Origin: CAKOSP01 sp964371745 | Lineage (GTDB): Bacteria; Bacillota_I; Bacilli_A; RF39; UBA660 | Direction: 5' to 3' | Assembly (NCBI GenBank): GCA_964371745.1 | Contig: CAYJNS010000014.1 | Location: 1-18,747, forward strand | Length of the DNA: 18,747 nucleotides | Shown here: positions 1 through 5,947 of the stretch, one piece after another | How positions within the stretch are numbered: the first letter of the stretch is position 1 | Layout of the letters: each line of letters begins with the position of its first letter | The notes under the pieces: model-generated | The model's input: only the letters and a program-made list of their open reading frames with translations | Databases searched by the model: none | Told to the model about the DNA's origin: nothing | Program-made: the position numbers and the translations under genes

Positions 1-191
1 AAAAAAATATCTTGATTTTTATAACTTAGATATATTAAAATTATCATTACCAAACAATCAAATACGCTTAATAAAAGTTGTAATGAAAAAATTTTAGTTT
101 CTTTGTTTTTTACAGGTTTTTTTAAATAAAATATACTTAACAAAAATATAGCTAATACAAAGGAAAAAACAGGAATATATAAACCATACAT
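1..191 (-). CDS. Membrane protein, N-terminal part only (runs off left edge); possibly a GHKL-type sensor kinase
   Basis: The minus strand is open from an ATG at 191 to the window edge, giving 63 residues beginning MYGLYIPVFSFVLAIFLLSI. Two hydrophobic segments are visible, roughly residues 4-22 and 40-58. A basic polar loop (KKPVKNKETKIF) separates them. A good ribosome-binding site (AGGTGAT, 196-202) sits just before this ATG; an in-frame ATG at 218 lacks one and is less likely. The alternating membrane segments with a charged KNKETK loop resemble the N-terminal sensor region of polytopic GHKL-family histidine kinases of Bacillota, but no kinase motif lies inside the window, so that assignment is a guess. 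The gene starts about 50 bp after the acyltransferase gene on the same strand and is probably co-transcribed with it. Confidence 0.6.
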   Translation of the reverse strand, partial: MYGLYIPVFSFVLAIFLLSIFYLKKPVKNKETKIFSLQLLLSVFDCLVMIILIYLSYKNQDIF

Positions 192-239
192 ATTATCACC
201 TATTATTAAGTATACCATAAAAAAATTAAATAAAGTGAA

Positions 240-1229
240 TTATTTAATTTTTTTTAAATATTTTATATGTTCTTTATTATATTCATCTACTTTCAATTTG
301 ATTGGCAATGCATCTATTTTTGAAAAAACTTGAGCATTTGTTTCATAAGGTCTATATATACTTGCATCTTCTTCTATTAAATCTATTACTGGGTATTCTT
401 CATAATTTTTAATATACTCTATATGATAATCTATTTTATTTTGTAATTTTTCTTCTTGTGATACAGAAAAATTTTTATAATTATATGGGTTTATTTTTAT
501 TTCTAAATTATTATTTTCAACATAATTATCATAAAAAACATTATACATTTCTTTTATTTTTTCTTTTTCTAAGCTTATATTTGCACAATCAACTAAAGTT
601 TTCTTTATCGATGCTACACTTGATCTAATTATTTCATTATTGTTTAATAAATTTTCTGTTTCTGTTAAATTATTATTATAAGTAGTTTTAAAAGGTTTTC
701 CATCTGCTATATAAGTAACACCATTTATATATTCAATCGCTATTGGATAAATATTAGAATCAGCTTCTTTAGCGTATTTAGCTGCCCCCCATTTAGTATT
801 TAATACTAGCAAATCTGAGTTTGGGTTCCAAGCGCCTTCAATCATAATTAATAATTTTTTATTTTTTCTTAAAACTTTTTTAACTTTTTTGCCTATATTA
901 AAATTATTTTCAGGATTATTTCTATCAACTGCTATTGTTTCAATAAAATATTGTAATAATTTACCTTTAAAATCTGATTTTTGTTTTCCTACAATGCCTA
1001 CAAAAGAATATTCAAATGTTGCATATATTGAAACTATATCTTTTGGACCAGTATGATTACAAACTATTATAGTATTCCCATCTATCTTTTTATTTTTCCT
1101 TAAATCTACTATTTCATTTTTAATAACTGTTTTTTTAACTATTAACTTCCCTATAAAATGTTTACCTGGAATTATTTTTATAAAATTTAAAATTCCTATT
1201 TGAATTAATCCAATTAATTTTTTTTTCAT
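240..1229 (-). CDS. PlsC-like 1-acyl-glycerol-3-phosphate acyltransferase family protein
   Basis: This 329-residue protein has the hallmarks of the lysophospholipid acyltransferase (PlsC) superfamily, which transfers acyl chains to lysophosphatidate or related acceptors at the membrane. The catalytic HX4D motif is present as NHTGPKD (His59, Asp64). A motif III variant, IEGAWNP (Glu131-Gly132), replaces the usual EGTR, and YPIAIEY (Pro162) matches motif IV. A weakly hydrophobic stretch at residues 5-22 could anchor it. The region after about residue 200 is polar, lysine-rich and long for a minimal PlsC, and I do not recognise it; substrate specificity is therefore uncertain. The ATG is preceded by GGGGAT and by a strong promoter (1254-1281). 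It is transcribed leftward, away from dnaA, so it lies on the leading strand of the leftward fork. Confidence 0.85.
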   Translation of the reverse strand: MKKKLIGLIQIGILNFIKIIPGKHFIGKLIVKKTVIKNEIVDLRKNKKIDGNTIIVCNHTGPKDIVSIYATFEYSFVGIVGKQKSDFKGKLLQYFIETIAVDRNNPENNFNIGKKVKKVLRKNKKLLIMIEGAWNPNSDLLVLNTKWGAAKYAKEADSNIYPIAIEYINGVTYIADGKPFKTTYNNNLTETENLLNNNEIIRSSVASIKKTLVDCANISLEKEKIKEMYNVFYDNYVENNNLEIKINPYNYKNFSVSQEEKLQNKIDYHIEYIKNYEEYPVIDLIEEDASIYRPYETNAQVFSKIDALPIKLKVDEYNKEHIKYLKKIK

Positions 1230-1253
1230 AATATCCCCTTTTTTATGAGTTAT

Positions 1254-1281
1254 ATTATACTAAATTTTTAATAAAAGTCAA
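1254..1281 (-). promoter_or_regulatory. Sigma-A-type promoter of the acyltransferase gene
   Basis: Read on the minus strand, TTGACT (1281-1276) and TATAAT (1259-1254) are separated by 16 bp. This is one of the best promoter matches in the window. Transcription would start near 1247, leaving a short leader with a GGGGAT ribosome-binding site before the ATG at 1229. Confidence 0.7.
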
Positions 1282-1654
1282 GTTTATAACATTCCGTTTT
1301 ATTATTAATGTTATTAATATATAATAAATTATTACTTGTATTACAATAATTAACACCTTAATAACATCCTAAAATAAGTTATCAACATATTAACACAAGT
1401 ATTTAAAAGAAAAAATAGATTTATCCACATCATTCACATTAATTAACAATAGTTATAATAACATATTCACAATTAACAATACTATGTTTTTAAAAATTTG
1501 TTAGTAATTGTTAGTAACTCTATTTTTTCTTTTATATAGTGAGGTTTTTATGTTGATAACTCTGTTAATAACTGCTAATTTATAATTTGTGCTTTATTTT
1601 TCTTTTAAAATGATTTACAATAAAAATGTATTTAATTGTTAGCGGGGTGAGGTA
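1282..1654. other. oriC: oriC, upstream part: DnaA-box cluster before dnaA
   Basis: This non-coding AT-rich stretch lies between divergent genes and immediately upstream of dnaA, the standard place for one half of a Bacilli origin. It contains one perfect DnaA box, TTATCCACA (1421-1429). One-mismatch boxes are TTATCAACA (1379-1387) and its complement TGTTGATAA (1551-1559). Weaker candidates are TCATTCACA (1430-1438), ATATTCACA (1463-1471) and TGTTAATAA (1563-1571). Two copies of TGTTAGTAA lie at 1499-1507 and 1509-1517, and AATTAACAATA is repeated near 1441 and 1471. No protein-coding frame is evident. Assignment as the functional origin is inference from box density and gene context. Confidence 0.8.
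1593..1621 (+). promoter_or_regulatory. Possible dnaA promoter
   Basis: TACAAT (1616-1621) is a fair -10 element about 33 bp before the dnaA start. Only a weak -35 (TTTATT, 1593-1598) is found 17 bp upstream. DnaA-box-like elements at 1551-1571 lie just upstream, so DnaA autoregulation is plausible. The match is weak and another start site is possible. Confidence 0.3.
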
Positions 1655-3001
1655 TTGAAAACTGACGAATTATTTAAGACATTTTTAGAAGAAATAGCAA
1701 ATGAACTTCCTTCGCATACGTTTGGAGTTTGGTTTGCTAAATTAAAGTTAATATCAATTAGTGATGATACCGTCACTATTCAAATACCAATGCAAGTTCA
1801 TAAAACTATGCTTGGAGATACATATTATTCTTTAGTTCAATCTACTTTTTATTCAATTACTGGTAAAGAATATCAATTTAAATTCTTATTAGAAGAAGAA
1901 ATTAATGATATAACTCAAATAATTGAACAAGAAGAAGTAATAAATGAAATAGAATGGAATACAAATCTTAATCCAAAAATGGTGTTTGAGAATTATGTAG
2001 TAGGGGAAACTAATAAACTTGCATTTACTGCAGCTAAATTAATTGCTGATTTACCAGGAACCAGGTATAATCCATTATTTATATATGGAAAAAGTGGTTT
2101 AGGTAAAACACATTTAATGCATGCAGTAGGGAACTTTATAGCTAAAAATTCTGATAAAAAAGTGTTATACACAACAAGTAATGATTTTAAAACTGATTTT
2201 ACTGGTATATCCTCACAAGATAGGGGAATAAGTAGTATAAATTATGCTAATGAATTTAAAAATAAATATAGAAATGTGGATGTCTTAATAATTGATGATA
2301 TACAATTTCTAGTAGGTGCAGAGTTAACTCAACAAGAATTTTTCCATACTTTTAATGCACTTCATCAAACCAATAAACAAATTATTATATCATCAGATAG
2401 GTCACCAGATGATTTAAAAAAGATAGAAGAACGGCTAAGAAGTAGGTTTTGTTGGGGATTATCAGTTGATATTTATCCACCAGATTTTAATCTAAGGTGT
2501 GAAATTATAAAAGAAAAATTAAAATCAACAAATATTAACAATAAAGTTAGTAAAGATGTAATTGAATATATAGCTAATAATTGTCAAAATGATGTTAGAC
2601 ATATAGAAGGAACTATAAATAGGTTAATGGCTTATACAGCAATGATGATTCCTGATGCTATTACATTAAATTTTGCAGTAGAGGCTTTAAAAGATTATGT
2701 TAATAACAATGTTTACACAACAAACTCTATTGGAAATATTCAACAAGTTGTTGCTGATTATTATAAAATAACGGTTGATGATATGAAAAGTAAAAAGAGA
2801 AATAGTAAAGTTATAAGACCTAGACATGTAGCAATGTATCTATGTAGAACAGAAACGGATGAAAATTTAGCAAAAATTGGACTTGATTTTGGAGGAAGGG
2901 ATCATTCAACAGTTATTGCAGCTTGTGAAAAGTTAAAAAATGACTTAGAAAAAGACCCAGACCTTGATAGAGTGTTAAAAGATATAAAAGAAAAGTTATA
3001 A
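1655..3001 (+). CDS. dnaA: Chromosomal replication initiator protein DnaA
   Basis: DnaA binds DnaA boxes at oriC, forms an ATP-dependent oligomer and unwinds the origin. The 448 residues match the usual length in Bacilli (about 446). Domain I occupies roughly residues 1-80, followed by an acidic linker. The AAA+ core begins near 108 with Walker A GKSGLGKT (145-152), Walker B LIIDD (211-215) and the arginine-finger region RLRSRF (260-265). The C-terminal box-binding domain carries RPRHVAMYL (388-396) and the signature GGRDHSTV (413-420). Translation starts at TTG, positioned after the strong ribosome-binding site GGGGTGAGG; there is no suitable ATG nearby. A non-AUG start in dnaA may limit its synthesis. 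DnaA-box-like sequences flank the gene on both sides, which suggests autoregulation. Confidence 0.98.
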   Translation: MKTDELFKTFLEEIANELPSHTFGVWFAKLKLISISDDTVTIQIPMQVHKTMLGDTYYSLVQSTFYSITGKEYQFKFLLEEEINDITQIIEQEEVINEIEWNTNLNPKMVFENYVVGETNKLAFTAAKLIADLPGTRYNPLFIYGKSGLGKTHLMHAVGNFIAKNSDKKVLYTTSNDFKTDFTGISSQDRGISSINYANEFKNKYRNVDVLIIDDIQFLVGAELTQQEFFHTFNALHQTNKQIIISSDRSPDDLKKIEERLRSRFCWGLSVDIYPPDFNLRCEIIKEKLKSTNINNKVSKDVIEYIANNCQNDVRHIEGTINRLMAYTAMMIPDAITLNFAVEALKDYVNNNVYTTNSIGNIQQVVADYYKITVDDMKSKKRNSKVIRPRHVAMYLCRTETDENLAKIGLDFGGRDHSTVIAACEKLKNDLEKDPDLDRVLKDIKEKL

Positions 3002-3118
3002 ATTGTTAGTAAAAAATATTAACTTTGTTGTTTAAATAAAACAAAAAACAATAGTTATTAACATTACTAACACTATTAATATAATAATAAAACAATATAA
3101 AGAAAGAAGGAATTAAAA
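3002..3118. other. oriC, downstream part: dnaA-dnaN spacer with DnaA-box-like elements and AT-rich stretch
   Basis: In Bacillus the spacer between dnaA and dnaN contains DnaA boxes and the DNA unwinding element. Here it holds TTATTAACA (3055-3063), TTACTAACA (3064-3072) and the complement TGTTAGTAA (3004-3012). A nearly pure A/T run follows from about 3073 to 3100. No perfect TTATCCACA box is present, so binding would depend on degenerate sites. I could not see a convincing DnaA-trio series of repeated TAG triplets. Placing the unwinding element here is inference from position and base composition. Confidence 0.55.
3058..3085 (+). promoter_or_regulatory. Probable dnaN promoter overlapping DnaA-box-like sites
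   Basis: TTAACA (3058-3063) and TATAAT (3080-3085) are separated by 16 bp. The -35 hexamer lies inside TTATTAACA (3055-3063), and TTACTAACA (3064-3072) fills the spacer. If DnaA binds these degenerate sites it would compete with RNA polymerase here. Confidence 0.5.
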
Positions 3119-4237
3119 ATGAAATTTACAATTGAAAAAAATATTATACTTGATGCATTAGTAAATGTTACTAAAGCATTATCTCAAAAAATAACTATAC
3201 CAGTACTAAATGGTATTAAATTCGAATTAACTAAACAAGGTTTAACATTACTAGGAAGTGATTCAGAACTAACTATTAAAGTTAATATAGAAGAAAAAGA
3301 TATTACTAATATAGAAAAAGAAGGAGTTTCTATTGTTCAAAGTAAATACTTATTAGAAATCATAAGAAAAATGCCGAGCAATGTTATTAACATTGAATCA
3401 AAGGATTCACAAATAAAAATATATTCTGATACAAATGAATTTGATCTTAATTGTTATAATGTTGAAGATTATCCTAATTTTAAATTAGAAAAAAATAAAG
3501 AAAATATTGTTATTAAATCTAATGAATTAAAACTAATATTTGATCAAACTTCATATGCAATGTCTACACAAGAATTAAGACCACTTTTAACAGGTTTAAA
3601 TTTTAATGTTATTAATAATACTTTAGAATGTATAACAACTGACTCATACAGATTAGCAAAAAAAATAAGTGTTGTTAAATCAACATTAAAAGAAGAGGTT
3701 AATATAGTTATTCCAGGTAGAACAATTAATGAAATTTCTAAAATTATAAATGATACAGATGAAGATATAGAAATTAATGTGTTTAATAATAAAATATTGT
3801 TTATTTATAATAATATAATAATTCAAAGTAATTTATTAAGTGGAACTTATCCACAAACTTCTCATTTTATTCCAGATGATTTTGCTTACATGATAAATTT
3901 AGATTTAAAATTATTTTACGACGCTATTGATAGAGCTTCTTTATTATCTTCAAATAAAGATAAAAACATTATTAAATTATTTATAAAAGAAAAAGAAATG
4001 GTAATTACTGGTATTGCTGCAGAAATAGGTAAAACTGAAGAAAAATTATTAATTGATAGTAATAAAATAGATAAAATTGAAATATCTATTAGTTCTAAAT
4101 ATTTGTTAGATGCTCTAAAAGTTATAAAAGATGATAATATACTTTTATTATTAAATAGTGATGATAATCCAGTAATAATTAAATCAGTAACAGATGAAAA
4201 CTTTACAGAACTTATATTACCTATTAAAACTTTCTAA
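3119..4237 (+). CDS. dnaN: DNA polymerase III beta subunit (sliding clamp)
   Basis: DnaN forms the ring-shaped dimer that tethers DNA polymerase III and other repair enzymes to DNA. The 372-residue length fits the family (about 366-380). Recognisable features are the N-terminal MKFTIEKNIILDALVNVTKALSQK, here split as MKFTIEKNII and LVNVTKALSQ, then IPVLNGIKFE and LTLLGSDSELTI in domain 1. RPLLTGLNFNV and TTDSYRLAKK mark domain 2, and VIPGRTINEISK the central region. The C-terminal PVIIK...ILPIKTF closes domain 3 and supplies the partner-binding pocket. The start is supported by AAGAAGGAA just upstream. It follows dnaA with its own probable promoter. A perfect DnaA box, TTATCCACA, lies within the coding sequence at 3847-3855. 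Confidence 0.97.
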   Translation: MKFTIEKNIILDALVNVTKALSQKITIPVLNGIKFELTKQGLTLLGSDSELTIKVNIEEKDITNIEKEGVSIVQSKYLLEIIRKMPSNVINIESKDSQIKIYSDTNEFDLNCYNVEDYPNFKLEKNKENIVIKSNELKLIFDQTSYAMSTQELRPLLTGLNFNVINNTLECITTDSYRLAKKISVVKSTLKEEVNIVIPGRTINEISKIINDTDEDIEINVFNNKILFIYNNIIIQSNLLSGTYPQTSHFIPDDFAYMINLDLKLFYDAIDRASLLSSNKDKNIIKLFIKEKEMVITGIAAEIGKTEEKLLIDSNKIDKIEISISSKYLLDALKVIKDDNILLLLNSDDNPVIIKSVTDENFTELILPIKTF

Positions 4238-4240
4238 ATT

Positions 4241-4268
4241 TCGACAAATAATTTAAGATTTTTATAAT
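4241..4268 (+). promoter_or_regulatory. Probable promoter of the comK homologue
   Basis: TCGACA (4241-4246, one change from TTGACA) and TATAAT (4263-4268) are spaced by 16 bp. The predicted start near 4275 gives a leader of about 30 nt ending in GGAGG and ATG. The -10 hexamer overlaps the left arm of the inverted repeat at 4258-4285, so promoter and terminator readings of this stretch compete. Confidence 0.5.
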
Positions 4269-4293
4269 ATTATAGTTATAAAAATTTTTTTTT
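4258..4293 (+). terminator. Possible dnaN terminator: all-A/U hairpin followed by nine T
   Basis: ATTTTTATAA (4258-4267) and TTATAAAAAT (4276-4285) form a 10-bp inverted repeat with an 8-base loop. A run of nine T ends at 4293. The stem has no G-C pair, so termination may be weak. The T-run abuts the GGAGG ribosome-binding site of the next gene. Confidence 0.45.
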
Positions 4294-4303
4294 GGAGGAA
4301 TAA

Positions 4304-4747
4304 ATGAAAGATTATATAATAAAAAATGAAACATATGCTATCATAGCAACATTAACTGGATCAAAAATAATAACTGAAACAGGAATAATTTTATCTAAAA
4401 ATACACCTAAAGAGATAATTGATAATAATTGTTTATATTATGGTAGTTCACTAACAGGAAGAATGAGTGGCACTAAATATTTACTCGGAATTAATTATAA
4501 AGTACCTATTATATTAAGTGAAAAACTAGGTATAATACTATTTCCAACTGAATCAATTAACAATAATAATTGTTCTTGGTTTAATTTATCTAGTATAAAA
4601 AGTTATTATTCAAAAAGTAAAAATATAATTGTTATATTATTTAAAAATGGAGAAAAAATTATGTTAAAAATTAGTTATGGAGTACTTGATAAACAAATAT
4701 TAAGGTCAGCAAGGTTAGAAAATTTATTTTTGAATAAAAAATATTAA
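4304..4747 (+). CDS. comK: ComK-family competence transcription factor, short form
   Basis: ComK is the master activator of competence (DNA uptake and recombination) genes in Bacillus; it binds DNA as dimers at paired AT-rich K-boxes. This 147-residue protein shows clear similarity to the ComK core. CLYYGSSLTGRMSGTKYL (43-60) matches the CRFFGSSYAGRKAGTYEV region. VPIILSEKLGIILFPTES (68-84) matches the PPIMVDPSNQIFLFPT region, FKNGEKIMLKISY (113-125) matches FSNGKTMELPISY, and LRSARLENLF (133-142) the following segment. It is about 45 residues shorter than Bacillus subtilis ComK (192). The missing part includes the C-terminal tail with the FMLYPK motif recognised by MecA/ClpC. The start is fixed by GGAGGAATAA before the ATG. 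Its place between dnaN and recF is unusual: Bacillus has the S4-domain gene yaaA there. Whether it controls competence here is unknown. Confidence 0.85.
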   Translation: MKDYIIKNETYAIIATLTGSKIITETGIILSKNTPKEIIDNNCLYYGSSLTGRMSGTKYLLGINYKVPIILSEKLGIILFPTESINNNNCSWFNLSSIKSYYSKSKNIIVILFKNGEKIMLKISYGVLDKQILRSARLENLFLNKKY

Positions 4748-4755
4748 TTTTTCTT

Positions 4756-4782
4756 TTGAAAATACTTATTCTATGATATAAT
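4756..4782 (+). promoter_or_regulatory. Probable promoter upstream of recF
   Basis: TATAAT (4777-4782) is preceded by TGA, forming an extended -10. TTGAAA (4756-4761) is spaced by 15 bp; reading TTTTGA (4754-4759) gives 17 bp. It would drive recF, gyrB and gyrA. Confidence 0.6.
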
Positions 4783-4789
4783 ATATATT

Positions 4790-4846
4790 ATGTACGGGAG
4801 TACGGAAAGTAGAATAAATATTCTAAAAATCTATTTAAAGAGGTAA
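4790..4846 (+). CDS. Possible 18-codon leader ORF before recF
   Basis: An ATG at 4790 opens an 18-codon frame (MYGSTESRINILKIYLKR) that stops at TAA, three bases before the recF ATG and in the same frame. There is no ribosome-binding site, but the ATG lies about where transcription should begin from the promoter at 4756-4782, so leaderless translation is conceivable. The frame is short and may be chance. Confidence 0.2.
   Translation: MYGSTESRINILKIYLKR
4810..4825. repeat. Perfect inverted repeat in the recF leader
   Basis: TAGAATA and TATTCTA are separated by two A. Just upstream GTACGGGAGTAC (4792-4803) forms a second, 4-bp dyad. Either could be an operator or a leader hairpin; no binding protein can be named. 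Confidence 0.4.
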
Positions 4847-4849
4847 ATT

Positions 4850-5947
4850 ATGGAGTTGACTAATTTAAAATTAACTAATTTTAGAAGTTATGATACATTA
4901 GATATTAAATTTTCTAATAAGTATAATATTATTTATGGTAATAACGGAGTAGGTAAGACTAATTTAGTTGAAGCTATATATTTACTTGCTTTAACTAAAT
5001 CTTTTCGAGTAACTAATGATAAATTAATGATAAAAAAAGGAAAAAATAGAACAGTAGTTGAAGGAAAAATTAAAACAAAGTTAAATACTTCATATAAAGT
5101 TATCATTAATAAAGTATCAAAAAAAGTTGAAATAGATAATAATATTTCTGACAGAATTAGTGATTATGTTAGTAAAATAAATGTAATATTATTTAATCCT
5201 GAAGATGTTAATTTGATAAATGAATCACCCGGAGAAAGAAGAAAATTACTTAACATTGAAATTAGTAAAATTTATAAAGAATATTTACTTTTATTAACAA
5301 GTTATAACAAAATATTAAAATTAAGAAATTCATATTTAAAAGAAATGTTAGTTAAAAAATCTTTTAAAGATGAATATCTTGAAATTTTAACTATAAAGCT
5401 AGTAGAATATGGTAAAAAAATTTATGAATTTAGAAAAATGTTTATTGAAGATATAAATAAATATATAGGCAAAATATACAAAAAAATATTTAGTATAGGT
5501 AAATTAGAAGTTAAGTATCAATCTGAGTTTAGTAAAAGTTCAGAAGAAATAAATGAATTATTTAATAATAATTATCATAAAGAGTTAGATTATGGAAAAA
5601 CATTATTTGGGGTTCATCATGATGATATAATTTTTTTCTTAGATAAAAATAAAATGAAAGATTGGGGAAGTGTAGGTCAGCATAAAAATAGTATTATTGC
5701 TTTTAAATTAGCAGAAATAGAGGTAATTAAAGAATTAAAAGGAGAAACACCAATATTAATTTTAGATGATCTATTTAGTGAAATAGATGATGAAAAAATA
5801 AAAAATATTATTGATTTACTTGATAAAAATATACAAACATTTATAACAACAACAAGTATTAGAAATTTTGATACTAATAAGTTTGATAAATACAAAATAT
5901 TTAAAGTAGAAAATAATAAAATAAAGGAGGAAAAACATGGGAAATAA
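4850..5947 (+). CDS. recF: DNA replication and repair protein RecF
   Basis: RecF is an SMC-like ABC ATPase that works with RecO and RecR to load RecA at single-strand gaps and stalled forks. The 365-residue length is typical. Walker A is GNNGVGKT (30-37). The family segment after Walker A includes ILFNPEDVNLINESPGERRK, where SPGERRK corresponds to the usual SP..RR signature. Walker B and the D-loop appear as PILILDDLFSEIDD near residue 305. The opening ELTNLKLTNFRSYDTLDIKF is characteristic. AGAGGTAAATT precedes the ATG. Its 3' end overlaps gyrB by 11 nt, and the gyrB ribosome-binding site lies inside recF, indicating translational coupling. Confidence 0.96.
   Translation: MELTNLKLTNFRSYDTLDIKFSNKYNIIYGNNGVGKTNLVEAIYLLALTKSFRVTNDKLMIKKGKNRTVVEGKIKTKLNTSYKVIINKVSKKVEIDNNISDRISDYVSKINVILFNPEDVNLINESPGERRKLLNIEISKIYKEYLLLLTSYNKILKLRNSYLKEMLVKKSFKDEYLEILTIKLVEYGKKIYEFRKMFIEDINKYIGKIYKKIFSIGKLEVKYQSEFSKSSEEINELFNNNYHKELDYGKTLFGVHHDDIIFFLDKNKMKDWGSVGQHKNSIIAFKLAEIEVIKELKGETPILILDDLFSEIDDEKIKNIIDLLDKNIQTFITTTSIRNFDTNKFDKYKIFKVENNKIKEEKHGK

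Noticed and set aside
3029..3054. dnaA terminator from the TTGTTT/AAACAA repeat
   Set aside because: The short stem is followed by A-rich rather than T-rich sequence, so it does not look like an intrinsic terminator on the plus strand.
5677..5895. Minus-strand open frames opposite recF, gyrB (7562-7813), gyrA (8666-8932, 8999-9271) and ricT (15168-15467)
   Set aside because: All lie inside well-identified genes, have the same biased antisense composition and lack recognisable motifs.
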